From an uncultured Neptuniibacter sp. (GTDB lineage Bacteria > Pseudomonadota > Gammaproteobacteria > Pseudomonadales > Balneatricaceae), in the NCBI RefSeq assembly GCF_947498015.1, contig NZ_CANMIR010000007.1:62001-126000 (forward strand): 64,000 nt of DNA, read 5' to 3'. Below are positions 16,345 through 26,482 of this stretch, one piece after another (the first letter of the stretch is position 1; each line of letters opens with the position of its first letter). The notes under the pieces are model-generated. The model searched no databases. It was not told the DNA's origin and worked only from the letters and a program-made list of their open reading frames with translations. A program made the position numbers and the translations under genes.

Positions 16345-17034
16345 ATGAAACTATTAGTTGTTGAAGATGATCCGGATCTACGCCGTCAGTTAGTCACCGC
16401 TCTAAACAGTAATAACTATACGGTCGAAGAGAGTGCCGATGGGGAAGATGCTCTCTATATGGGGCAGGAGTATCCCTACGATCTTGCTATTGTCGATCTG
16501 GGCCTGCCCAAGCTATCGGGTATCGAGGTGATCAAACAGTGGCGTGAAGAGGGTAAAGAGTTTCCTATTATTATTCTGACAGCGCGCGGCGACTGGCAGG
16601 ATAAAGTGGAAGGGCTTGAGGCCGGTGCTGATGACTATCTGGTCAAACCGTTCCATATGGAAGAGTTAAACGCCCGCCTCAATGCACTGCTAAGAAGAGC
16701 GGCAGGCCATGCCAAACCGGTGCTTAAATTCGGTTCTCTCAGCATCGATACCACGGGTCGGGTGGTCTATCTGAATGACGAACCCGTCAATCTGACCAGC
16801 TATGAGTATCGCACCTTTGAATACCTGGTACTTAATGCCGGCAAAACCATCTCGAAAAGTGAACTGACCGAGCACCTTTACCATCAGGATTTTGACCGTG
16901 ACAGCAATGTCTTGGAGGTCTTTATTCGTCGACTTCGTCAGAAACTAGACCCCGATCAGACCCTGCAACCGATCACGACTGTTCGCGGTTTGGGATACCG
17001 CTTTGCCCTGAGCGAAGATAAGGGTAGCGAGTGA
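16345..17034 (+). CDS. OmpR-family response regulator, PhoP-like
   Basis: The 229-aa protein has a receiver domain (acidic pair ED at 7-8, phosphoacceptor D51 in IVDLGLPKLSG, lysine in LVKPF) and a C-terminal winged helix with TTVRGLGYRF. The stretch TARGDWQDKVEGLEAGADDYLVKPFHMEEL closely follows enterobacterial PhoP. It should bind direct repeats upstream of envelope genes after phosphorylation by the kinase encoded next. Coding regions overlap by 4 nt (GTGA). With phosphoethanolamine-transferase-like and LPS genes nearby, envelope modification is a reasonable regulon guess. Confidence 0.92.
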   Translation: MKLLVVEDDPDLRRQLVTALNSNNYTVEESADGEDALYMGQEYPYDLAIVDLGLPKLSGIEVIKQWREEGKEFPIIILTARGDWQDKVEGLEAGADDYLVKPFHMEELNARLNALLRRAAGHAKPVLKFGSLSIDTTGRVVYLNDEPVNLTSYEYRTFEYLVLNAGKTISKSELTEHLYHQDFDRDSNVLEVFIRRLRQKLDPDQTLQPITTVRGLGYRFALSEDKGSE

Positions 17035-18392
17035 ATATCAAATCCCCCCTGCGCTCGCTGCAGGGGCGACTGCTGATCGCATCGGTATTTGTTCTTCCTG
17101 TCGTCCTGCTGATCGCAGGACTGGCTCTCAGCAATGCCTATCACTACAGTCTGGAAAACTCGGTTAAGGACCGCCTGCAACTTCAGGTATACCTGTTGCT
17201 GGGCGCAGTCGAACTGAAAGAGGACCATATTCGCTTTCCTGAAAGCCTTCACGAGCCCCGTTACGAACAGATTGGATCCGGCTTATATGCGTCTATCCAC
17301 GATCAAAAGGGCAACCTTCTTTGGCGCTCACTCTCCTCTGTACTCCTGGACGATCCCCAGCTATCCGAAGCGATCAACCTAAGCGGTCTGACCACAGGAG
17401 AGCCTCTCTTTGAGCATATGAGTGAGGCCAATCTATACCGGTTCCAGCTACGTATTATTTGGGAATCTGGGGGGCAGGAAAAATCTTTTCTCTTCACCGT
17501 CATGGAGAGCGATGATCTGGTCGTCAGGGATATCAAAGCTTACAACCAACAGATCACGCTCTGGCTGAGTATTATTTTCTTAGTTGCCCTACTGGCGCAA
17601 AGCATCATCCTCAGTTGGGGCCTGACCCCTCTGCGCCGTCTGGCCCGAGACCTGAAACAGATAGAATCAGGTCATTCAGAGCAACTCGCAGGTAGCTATC
17701 CGGAAGAGGTGGAACCGGTCACTGCCAACCTGAATGGATTAATTGAGAGCGAACGGAAACAGAGAGAGCGCTATCGCAATACGCTGGGGGATCTGGCACA
17801 CAGTTTAAAAACACCCTTGGCTGTGATGCGGGGTGCTGAACATGAGCCGCATGAACTACCGGAGTATCAGGCGCTGGTAACAGAGCAAGTTGAGCGCATG
17901 GACCAGATTGTGCAGTACCAGTTAGCCCGTGCCGTTAAAAGTCAGACGAAACCCTTAGGCAAAGCGGTTGCAGTCGTTCCAATTATCGAACGTATGCTGG
18001 GGGCTCTGGGCAAAGTCTATCGTAACAAACAGATGCAGGTTGAAACGCAACTGGCGGACAGTTTGACCTTCTATGGAGATGAGCGGGATCTGATGGAGGT
18101 ACTGGGTAACATTTTGGAGAACGCCTTTAAATATGGGCACAGTTCAGTCTCCATCAGCGGTACCTACCAACACTCAGAACTTAAACTTTCAATTTGTGAT
18201 GACGGCCCCGGAGTCAGTCCGGAGATGCGACAGATGATTCTTCAGCGGGGGGCTCGACTGGATACCTCGATTCAGGGACAGGGGATCGGCCTATCGGTGG
18301 CAACCGATATCATTAGCAGCTATCAGGGGCAGTTAGAGGTGAAGGATTCACCTCTGGGGGGCACCTGCTTTATCATACATTTCCCCGATTAA
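17031..18392 (+). CDS. Sensor histidine kinase, PhoQ-like
   Basis: The 453-aa kinase starts with GTG inside the regulator's stop region. It has one membrane helix at about residues 13-34, a periplasmic domain to about 172, a second helix at 175-197, a HAMP-like linker, the H-box LGDLAHSLKTPLAVMRG with H257, and N (NILENAFKYG), G1 (CDDGPGV) and G2 (GQGIGLSV) boxes. The H-box and the short distance between helix and H-box match PhoQ. The sensor domain carries acidic residues (LKEDH, DDPQ) but no obvious PhoQ acidic cluster, so the ligand may be different. Ends 4 nt into the convergent argA. Confidence 0.92.
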   Translation: MNIKSPLRSLQGRLLIASVFVLPVVLLIAGLALSNAYHYSLENSVKDRLQLQVYLLLGAVELKEDHIRFPESLHEPRYEQIGSGLYASIHDQKGNLLWRSLSSVLLDDPQLSEAINLSGLTTGEPLFEHMSEANLYRFQLRIIWESGGQEKSFLFTVMESDDLVVRDIKAYNQQITLWLSIIFLVALLAQSIILSWGLTPLRRLARDLKQIESGHSEQLAGSYPEEVEPVTANLNGLIESERKQRERYRNTLGDLAHSLKTPLAVMRGAEHEPHELPEYQALVTEQVERMDQIVQYQLARAVKSQTKPLGKAVAVVPIIERMLGALGKVYRNKQMQVETQLADSLTFYGDERDLMEVLGNILENAFKYGHSSVSISGTYQHSELKLSICDDGPGVSPEMRQMILQRGARLDTSIQGQGIGLSVATDIISSYQGQLEVKDSPLGGTCFIIHFPD

Positions 18393-19726
18393 AGGGTCCG
18401 TACAAAGACCTTCGAGTTGCGTTGCAGGTTAAACATCTCTTTTTTCTCCCCCGGAAGCTGCTCTACAGTCGATTCAACAAACCCATGCTCCACAAACCAG
18501 TGAGCTGTTTTTGTTGTCAGAACAAACAACCGCTTCAGCCCCTGTTTAAGTGCCTGCTGCTGGATCGCTTCCAGTAACTGATCACCCCGCGCTCCCCCTT
18601 TGTATTCTGAGGCCACCACAACGCAAGCAAGCTCACCCATCTTCTCTTGTGAGAACGGGTACAGAGCGGCACAGCCGATGACCACACCATCGCGTTCAAT
18701 CAGGGTGAATCGCTCAATTTCATTTTCCAGAACTTCACGGGAACGCCGTACGAGCGTGCCATCCTGCTCAAGCGGGTCAATCAGTTCGAGTACCGCGCCA
18801 ACATCCTCGATTGTTGCCTTACGCAACTGTTCATAAGATTCCTGAAGCACCATCGTGCCGGACCCATCCCGGGTAAACAGTTCAGCCAGAAGGGCACCAT
18901 CCACTTTGTGACTCACCAGATGACAGCGTTTAACGCCACGCCTGCAGGCATTCACTGCGGCTTCCAGGTTCCGCGACAGCTCGGTATGAGGTTGATTGGT
19001 CTCCTCAAGAGAGGACAGATATTGCCCCACCAGCCTTTCAGCCTTGCGTGTCAGCAGCTCACTGCGGAGCTTACCGCTGCTATCGAGCACTCCGGGATCT
19101 GCGCCAAACAGTATCAGCTTATCAGCATCGATGGCTGAGGCTGCTGCGGTCGCTACATCTTCAACAGCCAGATTAAACAGTTCACCCGTCGGGGAGTAAC
19201 CCAGATGTGACAACAGGACGATATTACCGTCATCAAGCTGCTGCCGAATCGCTTCGCTATCAAGACGTCGTACCTCACCCGTATGGGCCATATCGACCCC
19301 ATCCAGCACACCTACCGGCTTAGCCGTGACAAAATTACCAGAAACCACCTTGATCCGTGAGCCCGCCATTGGTGTATTCGGCAGGCCCAGCGAGAGACGC
19401 GCTTCTATCTCTGCCCGGACAATCGCAGATGCCTCAATCACGCAGGTCAAGGTTGCCTGATCCGTCACACGCAGGTGATGGTGCAGACGTGTTTCAATCT
19501 GCTTATGTTCTAACCGTTCAGCAATCTGTGGGCGAGAGCCATACACCAGAATCAGTCGCACCCCCAGGCTATTCAGAAGCGCGATGTCATGCACGATATT
19601 GGCAAAATTAGGATCCGCCACTGACTCGCCGCTCAACATCAGCACAAAGGTATTTCCCCGATGTGCATTGATATAGGGAGATGAGTGGCGGAACCAGTTA
19701 ACGTATTGTTTAGTATCGTCTTTCAC
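18389..19726 (-). CDS. argA: N-acetylglutamate synthase (amino-acid N-acetyltransferase)
   Basis: The 445-aa enzyme makes N-acetylglutamate from glutamate and acetyl-CoA, the first step of arginine synthesis. It has the amino-acid-kinase-like domain (FRHSSPYINAHRGNTFVLML start, VYGSRPQIAERL, VSGNFVTAKPVGV, GVKRCHLVSHKVDGALLAELF) and a C-terminal GNAT domain (LVRRSREVLENEIERF, LFVLTTKTAHWFVEHGF). Length matches E. coli ArgA (443 aa). The start is uncertain: GTG at 19724-19726 agrees with family N-termini, while the frame also opens at a TTG at 19751-19753 that overlaps argE. It lies 7 nt after argE, an arginine operon. Feedback inhibition by arginine is known for the family. Confidence 0.93.
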   Translation of the reverse strand: MKDDTKQYVNWFRHSSPYINAHRGNTFVLMLSGESVADPNFANIVHDIALLNSLGVRLILVYGSRPQIAERLEHKQIETRLHHHLRVTDQATLTCVIEASAIVRAEIEARLSLGLPNTPMAGSRIKVVSGNFVTAKPVGVLDGVDMAHTGEVRRLDSEAIRQQLDDGNIVLLSHLGYSPTGELFNLAVEDVATAAASAIDADKLILFGADPGVLDSSGKLRSELLTRKAERLVGQYLSSLEETNQPHTELSRNLEAAVNACRRGVKRCHLVSHKVDGALLAELFTRDGSGTMVLQESYEQLRKATIEDVGAVLELIDPLEQDGTLVRRSREVLENEIERFTLIERDGVVIGCAALYPFSQEKMGELACVVVASEYKGGARGDQLLEAIQQQALKQGLKRLFVLTTKTAHWFVEHGFVESTVEQLPGEKKEMFNLQRNSKVFVRTL

Positions 19727-19733
19727 AGCAGGT

Positions 19734-20885
19734 CTACAGGCAGTATTGTTCAATCATTTTCTCTAATATGGCTACTGTAGGCTTAATCTGATCAAAAGCC
19801 AAATACTCATCCGGCTGGTGCGCCTGATCAATAAAGCCTGGCCCCATCACAATGGTATCCATACCCAGCTCCTGCATAAATGGCGCCTCCGTTCCAAAGG
19901 CTACACTTTCTGCATTGTAACCGGTCAATTGCTCGGCCATCTTAACCAGTTCAGAATCCTGTTTGTTTGCAAATGCGGGGATACCGGGAAAAAGCGACTC
20001 AGTACGTATCTCGACACCAAACTGCTCAGCCAAAGGCGATAACCGCTTGGTGACATCTTCTCGCAGGTTATCCAGATCCATACCCGGCAGAGGGCGGAGG
20101 TCATATTCCACTTCACACCGGCTGCAGATCCTGTTCGGATTATCTCCCCCATGGATGCACCCAAGATTGAGCGTTGGCTCAGCGATTTTGAAGGCACTGT
20201 TTTGATGTGTCTGCTTCATCTCATTGCGGAAGCTGATCAGCTCTGTCAGAACCGAGTGCATCGCATCCAGCGCGTTAGCACCTAATGATGGGTCCGATGA
20301 GTGCCCCGCTTTTCCCTCAACCCTGACCGCTTCCATCATCATCCCTTTATGCATATAGATCGGCTTGAGCCCTGTCGGCTCACCGATGATAGCGTAACGC
20401 GCTTTGGGCTTACCCGCTTTTGCCAGCGCACGCGCGCCACTCATGGAACTCTCTTCATCAGCCGTTGCCAGAATAATCAGGGGTTGCTGCAGCGGCTGCT
20501 GTAGATATTTTTTTGCCGCCTCAATCGCGATCGGAAAGAACCCTTTCATATCGCAGGTTCCCAACCCATAAAACCGATTGTTTTTTTCCGTCAATTTAAA
20601 GGGGTCGCTCTGCCATAATTCAGCATTAAACGGTACCGTATCGGTATGACCCGCCAACACCAGACCACCGGGGCCCGATCCTAACGTTGCAATCAGGTTG
20701 GCCTTACCCGGATGCCCCTCTACCGGCATAACCTCGGTGCTGAACCCCAATCCGGAAAGCCAGGTATCCAGGAGCTCGATCACCGCTAAATTACTCTGAT
20801 CCCAATCCGGCTGAGTACAACTGACCGAGGGACTTGCAATCAACTGGGTCAGCATGGTCACCAGATCTGGGCAGTTTTTAGACAT
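19734..20885 (-). CDS. argE: Acetylornithine deacetylase
   Basis: The 383-aa enzyme is an M20-family zinc hydrolase releasing ornithine from N-acetylornithine. Metal-site motifs are visible in order: LAGHTDTVPF, GTCDMKGFFP, ATADEESSMSGA, GEPTGLKPI and a C-terminal GPGFIDQAHQPDEYL with the last histidine. Length equals E. coli ArgE (383 aa). It precedes argA on the same strand, an arrangement seen in gammaproteobacteria that use the linear acetylated pathway. It is divergent from the CYTH gene with about 150 nt between starts; no ARG box was clear to me. Confidence 0.95.
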   Translation of the reverse strand: MSKNCPDLVTMLTQLIASPSVSCTQPDWDQSNLAVIELLDTWLSGLGFSTEVMPVEGHPGKANLIATLGSGPGGLVLAGHTDTVPFNAELWQSDPFKLTEKNNRFYGLGTCDMKGFFPIAIEAAKKYLQQPLQQPLIILATADEESSMSGARALAKAGKPKARYAIIGEPTGLKPIYMHKGMMMEAVRVEGKAGHSSDPSLGANALDAMHSVLTELISFRNEMKQTHQNSAFKIAEPTLNLGCIHGGDNPNRICSRCEVEYDLRPLPGMDLDNLREDVTKRLSPLAEQFGVEIRTESLFPGIPAFANKQDSELVKMAEQLTGYNAESVAFGTEAPFMQELGMDTIVMGPGFIDQAHQPDEYLAFDQIKPTVAILEKMIEQYCL

Positions 20886-21035
20886 TGGTTGCTCCTGAAA
20901 ACATCATTCTTTTCCTGCATTGTCGCTGGTTTACTGATAGAGGTCCATTTAAAGGCTATAGACCTATGTTTAGCTCGCATCCGTGGGGTAGACTTAGGAA
21001 AGATTGATCGCCAGCTTAACCAGAGAACGACAATA

Positions 21036-22157
21036 ATGGCATTGGAAGTAGAGTTAAAACTAACCTTGAGCCCACATCATGTGGAATCTCTCAAACAACA
21101 ACCCCTTTTCCGCTCCGAGCATATTCGCGAACTAGGTACGCAACGCTTAGGCAATACCTACTACGACACGCCAGATCAGCAGCTGACAGCCCATCGGGTC
21201 GCACTGCGTATCCGCCGTAAAGGGGAGCAGTTGATTCAAACACTCAAAAGCAGTGGCTCATCGGAAGCGGGCCTGCACAGTCGACATGAGTGGGAGTGGT
21301 TACTCGCGTCGGAACAACTCGATTACGACCTTCTGAAAACAGCCGAGTGGCCTAAGGCCCTGCATTGTGAAACCCTGCAGGATGAGATTCAGCCTGTCTT
21401 TAGTACCGATTTTAATCGCACAATATGGATCCTCGATACCCTGGATCAGCAGGGCAGGACGCTAAAGGCTGAGATCGCTCTTGATCAGGGCATGGTCACT
21501 GCAAACGGCCTTGAGGATCCGCTGTGCGAACTTGAACTGGAGCTGCTCGAAGGGGAAGCCACTGAGCTGGTAAGGTTTGCGCTCGAGCTTGCGAGGCATG
21601 TTCCCCTCTACATCAGCGACATAAGCAAAGCTGAAAGAGGTTATCGCCTCCTCGATCCAGAAAGCTATAGCGTCACACGGCAACAGCCTGAGTTCACCTC
21701 GGAAACGTCTCTGGAGGAGAGTTTCTGCGCCCTTTTACAGAACGAGCTCAGTCTCTGGCCTCGCTACTTTGAAGCCTGGAAGTTTAGCCGCAACTGGCAG
21801 TATATCCCGCTGGCCCTGGAGTCATTGCGCAATACCTGTGCCTTCTATGAGACATTCACGGATATCATCCCAGCAGAGCCCGATGGTGTACTGGATCAAC
21901 TGCTGACCAAACTGATCCGTCAGGTACGTGACATTGATGCCTGGCGACGAACGGCCCTGCTAGCGGATTGCTCCGGATCTTCATGGATAGAAAAACATGC
22001 AGAACGGGCAGCCTCTCGTATGGAGGTTCTGCTGCAAACAGCTGAGCCCGGTGTCCTCGCACTGCTGATTTCGGAGCAGCTGATCGAACAGTCCTGGCGG
22101 GAACGCTGGGATGAGCAGAAACAACTTTTGGCTCAACGCCCTTTACAAGAAAAATGA
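21036..22157 (+). CDS. CYTH-domain inorganic triphosphatase, YgiF-like
   Basis: The 373-aa protein begins MALEVELKLTL, the EXEXK signature of CYTH/ThTPase enzymes, followed by YYDTPDQQL and ALRIRRKG substrate-binding strands and LCELELELLEGE. The C-terminal part (from about residue 215) is a CHAD-like helical domain. E. coli YgiF (433 aa) is an inorganic triphosphatase lying directly upstream of glnE, as here, so orthology is likely. The C-terminal domain is shorter than in YgiF. The ATG at 21036 is chosen for the conserved start; the frame is open 49 codons upstream, but that stretch is not family-like. The gap to glnE is 69 nt. Confidence 0.88.
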   Translation: MALEVELKLTLSPHHVESLKQQPLFRSEHIRELGTQRLGNTYYDTPDQQLTAHRVALRIRRKGEQLIQTLKSSGSSEAGLHSRHEWEWLLASEQLDYDLLKTAEWPKALHCETLQDEIQPVFSTDFNRTIWILDTLDQQGRTLKAEIALDQGMVTANGLEDPLCELELELLEGEATELVRFALELARHVPLYISDISKAERGYRLLDPESYSVTRQQPEFTSETSLEESFCALLQNELSLWPRYFEAWKFSRNWQYIPLALESLRNTCAFYETFTDIIPAEPDGVLDQLLTKLIRQVRDIDAWRRTALLADCSGSSWIEKHAERAASRMEVLLQTAEPGVLALLISEQLIEQSWRERWDEQKQLLAQRPLQEK

Positions 22158-22226
22158 TAAGCGTCACACACCCGGATTCGGGTCACTGTTACACTTAAAG
22201 GATTCGTATTTCAGGAGAACAACCCC

Positions 22227-25121
22227 ATGCTGCAACCGCATATGGCATTACTACCCGAGGCGCTTCACCCTCTCCTAGAACAGAATTGGGAGCAGGTCGC
22301 TCCGGTTCTTGAATCGCTGAGTGAATACCCGGATAGTTTTCCATCTGATCTGACCCGGGTGCTAACCGGCAGTAATTTTGTCACGGAGCAGTTGAGCCGA
22401 AGCCAGGAGATGCTGCCATCGCTTCTCGATAGTGGTGACCTCTACCGGAAATATGAATCCGATCACTATCAAGACACCCTCCACGCCCTGCTATCAGAAC
22501 AGAGTACGGAAGAGGAGTTACATCGAGCAGTACGCAAATTCCGACAGCGTGAGCAGACCCGTCTGATCTGGCGGGATCTGACACGACTCAGCGATATGCG
22601 AACAACGACACGCGAACTTTCCTGGTTAGCGGATGCCTGTGTCGAGCAAACCATGAACTGGCTCTATGACCAGGCTTGTGAACGTTGGGGGACACCCACA
22701 GGTCGTCACAGCCGAAAACCACAACGTATGGTTGTCCTCGGCATGGGGAAACTCGGTGCAAACGAGTTGAATCTCTCCTCAGATATCGATCTGATCTTTG
22801 TCTACCCTGAGAACGGTGAAACTGAGGGCAGTAAGAAATGCCTGGATAATCAGGATTTCTTTATCCGTTTAGGTAAGAAGCTGATTCAGGCTCTGGATAA
22901 CACCACCATTGACGGCTTTGTCTTCCGTGTTGATATGCGCCTGCGCCCGTTTGGCTCAGCAGGCCCACTGGTCATCAGCTTCGATGCAATGGAAGGCTAC
23001 TATCAGGAACATGGCCGAGAGTGGGAACGATACGCCATGATCAAAGCACGTGTCATGGCGGGAGATAAAGAAGCGGGTAAAGAGCTGATGCAGATTCTGC
23101 GTCCATTCGTCTATCGCAAATATATCGACTTCAGCGCCTTTGACTCTCTACGTGAAATGAAAGAGATGATCAGCCGGGAAGTACGTCGTAAAGGGCTTAA
23201 CAACAATGTTAAGTTGGGCTCCGGCGGGATCCGTGAGGTCGAATTTATTGCTCAGGTTTTTCAGCTGCTACGTGGTGGACGGGATACTCGGTTACAACAA
23301 CGAGAGCTGTGCAATGTGCTACCAACACTGCCCGACGCCGTAGGCATGCCACAAAACGCTTCCGATGAACTGATGCTAGCCTATGAATTTCTGCGTAACG
23401 CAGAACATGCCATTCAGGCGGTAGCTGATAAACAGACACAGGAACTTCCGGTCGATGAAAAAGAACAGCTCAGGCTCGCTTTCAGCATGGGCTTTAATAG
23501 CTGGGATGAGTTTGCCAACGCCCTGGAAGCCTACCGCCAGAATGTTCGCATCCACTTTGCAGACCTGATCGCACCCAGCGAAGAGAGTGGCGATGATGAT
23601 CAGAACCAGAATACAGAGATCTGGCTGTCGCTCTGGAATGATGATCTCGAAGCTGCCGATGCTGAGAAAATGCTCAGCACTCAGGGATTCAGTGATGCCC
23701 AACCCGCCTGGGAGTTGATCGATCAACTGCGTCAATCCCGTACCGTACAGATGCTACAACAGGTTGCTCAGGAGCGACTGCTGTTAGTCCTTCCGGTAAT
23801 GCTACAGGAGGTGGCCTCAACCACCAATCCAACGGAAACCCTAGGGCGTGTGTTACAACTGATTCAGGCGATTCTTCGCCGTTCAGCCTATCTGGTGCTG
23901 CTTGCGGAAAACCCGACCGCATTACAACAGCTGGTCAGACTGTGCTCCGCATCTAGCTGGTTTTCAGAGAAACTCGCTAAACAGCCGATTCTTCTGGATG
24001 AACTGATCGACCCGAGTACGCTCTATTCACCTCCTAATAAAGAGCAACTAAACAGTGAGTTACGCCAGCAGCTGTTACGTATACCTGAAGAGGATACAGA
24101 GCAACTGATGGATGCCCTGCGCTACTTTAAAAATGCCCATGTACTTAAAGTCGCGGCATCGGAGATCACCGGCGCTCTGCCACTCATGAAAGTCAGCGAT
24201 TACCTCACATGGACTGCCGAGGTGATTCTAGAAGCGGTCGTCGATATTGCCTGGAAGTTGATGACCGAAAAGCATGGCTCGCCGCAAAAATCAGCTGGTG
24301 TACCCTGCAACCCGGATTTTATCGTTTTGGGCTACGGGAAAATGGGGGGCATCGAACTCTCATACGGTTCGGACCTCGATCTGGTATTCATCCATGACTC
24401 CGACCCTAACCTGTTCACTGACGGTGATAAGCAGATCGCAAACTCGGTCTTTTTCACGCGACTGGGACAGAAGATCATCCATATCCTCAACACCTTCACC
24501 ACATCCGGTCAGCTCTATGAAGTGGATATGCGCCTTCGCCCATCGGGCAACTCTGGACTGCTGGTCAGTTCGTTAAAAGCATTTTCCGACTATCAAAATA
24601 AAGAAGCCTGGACATGGGAACATCAAGCGCTGGTGCGTGCCCGGGTTGTTGCAGGTGATGCAGCGCTGGCTACCCGCTTTGAAGCCGTCCGTGCAGAGAT
24701 TCTGGAGAAGGTTAGAGAAACTCCGAAACTGCTGGAGGAGGTCTCTGAGATGCGCGAAAAAATGCGTCAGCATCTGGGTAGCAAAAACAGCAGCAACGAA
24801 GAGAGCCCGGTCTTCCATCTAAAACATGATCGCGGTGGGATTGTCGATATTGAGTTTCTGGTTCAGTTCCTGGTACTGAAGCATTCACACCAGTTTGCTG
24901 AACTGCATGAGTTCACCGATAACATCCGCATTCTTGATGCGGCGGAACACACCGGTCTAATCAGCTCGGATGATGCAACGACCCTTCGAGAAGCCTATAA
25001 GGCTTATCGTGCGCTGGGACATCGTCAGACTTTGCAGGATCGCTCCAATACGATCTCTGACTCAGAGATGACCGATATGCGTTCAGCTGTCGCCGCCATC
25101 TGGGATAAAACGCTAGTCTGA
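22227..25121 (+). CDS. glnE: Bifunctional glutamine synthetase adenylyltransferase/deadenylase
   Basis: The 964-aa protein (E. coli GlnE 946 aa) adds and removes AMP on glutamine synthetase in response to PII. Two nucleotidyltransferase domains are visible: the N-terminal deadenylase with GMGKLGANELNLSSDIDLIFVY at about residues 170-192 and the C-terminal adenylylase with GYGKMGGIELSYGSDLDLVFIH at about 700-721. Each is followed by a VDMRLRP motif and then by a helical domain. A CAGGAG site precedes the ATG. It forms a unit with the upstream triphosphatase gene and ends at a strong terminator. Confidence 0.96.
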   Translation: MLQPHMALLPEALHPLLEQNWEQVAPVLESLSEYPDSFPSDLTRVLTGSNFVTEQLSRSQEMLPSLLDSGDLYRKYESDHYQDTLHALLSEQSTEEELHRAVRKFRQREQTRLIWRDLTRLSDMRTTTRELSWLADACVEQTMNWLYDQACERWGTPTGRHSRKPQRMVVLGMGKLGANELNLSSDIDLIFVYPENGETEGSKKCLDNQDFFIRLGKKLIQALDNTTIDGFVFRVDMRLRPFGSAGPLVISFDAMEGYYQEHGREWERYAMIKARVMAGDKEAGKELMQILRPFVYRKYIDFSAFDSLREMKEMISREVRRKGLNNNVKLGSGGIREVEFIAQVFQLLRGGRDTRLQQRELCNVLPTLPDAVGMPQNASDELMLAYEFLRNAEHAIQAVADKQTQELPVDEKEQLRLAFSMGFNSWDEFANALEAYRQNVRIHFADLIAPSEESGDDDQNQNTEIWLSLWNDDLEAADAEKMLSTQGFSDAQPAWELIDQLRQSRTVQMLQQVAQERLLLVLPVMLQEVASTTNPTETLGRVLQLIQAILRRSAYLVLLAENPTALQQLVRLCSASSWFSEKLAKQPILLDELIDPSTLYSPPNKEQLNSELRQQLLRIPEEDTEQLMDALRYFKNAHVLKVAASEITGALPLMKVSDYLTWTAEVILEAVVDIAWKLMTEKHGSPQKSAGVPCNPDFIVLGYGKMGGIELSYGSDLDLVFIHDSDPNLFTDGDKQIANSVFFTRLGQKIIHILNTFTTSGQLYEVDMRLRPSGNSGLLVSSLKAFSDYQNKEAWTWEHQALVRARVVAGDAALATRFEAVRAEILEKVRETPKLLEEVSEMREKMRQHLGSKNSSNEESPVFHLKHDRGGIVDIEFLVQFLVLKHSHQFAELHEFTDNIRILDAAEHTGLISSDDATTLREAYKAYRALGHRQTLQDRSNTISDSEMTDMRSAVAAIWDKTLV

Positions 25122-25130
25122 GAGAGCATA

Positions 25131-25161
25131 AAAAAAGGCAGGTTCTAAACCTGCCTTTTTA
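25131..25161. terminator. Bidirectional rho-independent terminator
   Basis: AAAAAGGCAGGTT pairs with AACCTGCCTTTTT around a CTA loop, between the convergent glnE and ilvE genes; A- and T-runs serve both strands. Confidence 0.88.
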
Positions 25162-25177
25162 TCTGATACCGTTTGAA

Positions 25178-26176
25178 TTAAACGTCGGTCAGCCAACCGT
25201 GCTTATCTTCAGCTTTGCCCCACTGGATATCGTTCAGCGCTTTACGCAGCTTCAGCGTAGTCTCGCCGATACCACCACTTCCAACAGTGAACTCTTTATT
25301 CTGATAAACCATAGTACCGACCGGAGCAAGAACTGCAGCCGTACCGGATAACGCAGCTTCACAACCTGGCTTGGCAATGCGCTCGAGCATCTCCTCAACG
25401 GTGATGCGACGCTCTGACACTTTCAGGCCCATGTCCCGTGCAATAGTCAGAATAGAATCTCGGGTTACACCGTGGAGGAAGCTTTCATCCAGATCACGGG
25501 TAATCACTTCATCCCCATCAATCAACAGGAAGTTTGCAGCACCTGTCTCCTGAATATCGCCATTCGGACAGAACAGTACCTGATCAACATTGTGCTCAGC
25601 TTTCGCTTTCATGGTTGGCAAAAGCGCACTGGCGTAGTTACCACCACTTTTGATCATGCCGTTATGCGGTGCACAACGAAGACCGGTGTCATCCACCAGC
25701 AGTCTCAGTGCCCGATCACCACCTGCAAAATAATCACCAACCGGCGAGAGAAGCACATAGAAACAAGCTGTTTCCGAGGGTGCTGCAGCCTTACCAATCG
25801 CAGGTTCTGTTCCAAACAGTGTCGGGCGGATATACATCGAACCTGGAGGCGTCGGCACATCTGTTTCAAAACGTTTTACCGTATCCAGAATCATCTGCGT
25901 AACGAACGTTTCATCCAGTTCAGGCAGAGCTAACAGGCGTGCACTTTGAGCCATACGCTCAACATTCCGATCGATACGGAAAACCTTAACGGTACCATCT
26001 TCATGTCGGAACGCCTTTAACCCTTCAAAACAGGTACTCGAGTAATGCAACACATGTGCTCCTGGGTGCAGCTGAATGCTGTCACTAGGGACCATTTCGA
26101 CCGCACTCCAGCTAGAACCGTCAAACCATGTGATTGACATTTCAGGCATAAAAACGGAGCCGAATGCAGTAGCCAT
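25178..26176 (-). CDS. ilvE: Branched-chain amino-acid aminotransferase
   Basis: The 332-aa PLP enzyme transaminates leucine, isoleucine and valine. It is a fold-type IV aminotransferase: CFEGLKAFR near residue 50, MYIRPTLFG, MIKSGGNYASALLPTMKAK with the PLP lysine region, and ETGAANFLLI. The KSGGNYASAL form points to the longer type II subgroup (TIGR01123-like) rather than the 309-aa E. coli type. The ATG at 26174-26176 has an AAGGAAGG site, preferred over an open frame 17 codons longer. It is single-gene, convergent with glnE. Confidence 0.93.
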   Translation of the reverse strand: MATAFGSVFMPEMSITWFDGSSWSAVEMVPSDSIQLHPGAHVLHYSSTCFEGLKAFRHEDGTVKVFRIDRNVERMAQSARLLALPELDETFVTQMILDTVKRFETDVPTPPGSMYIRPTLFGTEPAIGKAAAPSETACFYVLLSPVGDYFAGGDRALRLLVDDTGLRCAPHNGMIKSGGNYASALLPTMKAKAEHNVDQVLFCPNGDIQETGAANFLLIDGDEVITRDLDESFLHGVTRDSILTIARDMGLKVSERRITVEEMLERIAKPGCEAALSGTAAVLAPVGTMVYQNKEFTVGSGGIGETTLKLRKALNDIQWGKAEDKHGWLTDV

Positions 26177-26482
26177 GTTACCTTCCTTACTCTTAACATT
26201 GTTATCCACGCCGGATGGGGCAGACAACAGAAATGAATGGGTGATCTATAAACAAGGGCTGATATTCTAATCGCCAAGCGAGCAAATTGGAATTACCCTG
26301 AAAAGATTCGCCCAACATAGTAAAAATATGCTGCCTCAGCGTGATTAGGGCGTTTAAATCTGGTTTACGGTATTATTCACCTCTGACCTGACACAGGCAC
26401 TCATATTCAGCGACTAACTGGCATGATGCCATGCCTGTAATTTTGACTGATACTCACGTTTAGGACGCTTGATTTTACTGCA
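26177..26482. other. Intergenic region between ilvE and the phosphoethanolamine-transferase-like gene
   Basis: No gene is supported here. It must hold the divergent promoters. A 13-bp palindrome TGGCATGATGCCA lies at 26419-26431, about 50 nt before the downstream start codon, and could be an operator. Nothing else stands out. Confidence 0.5.
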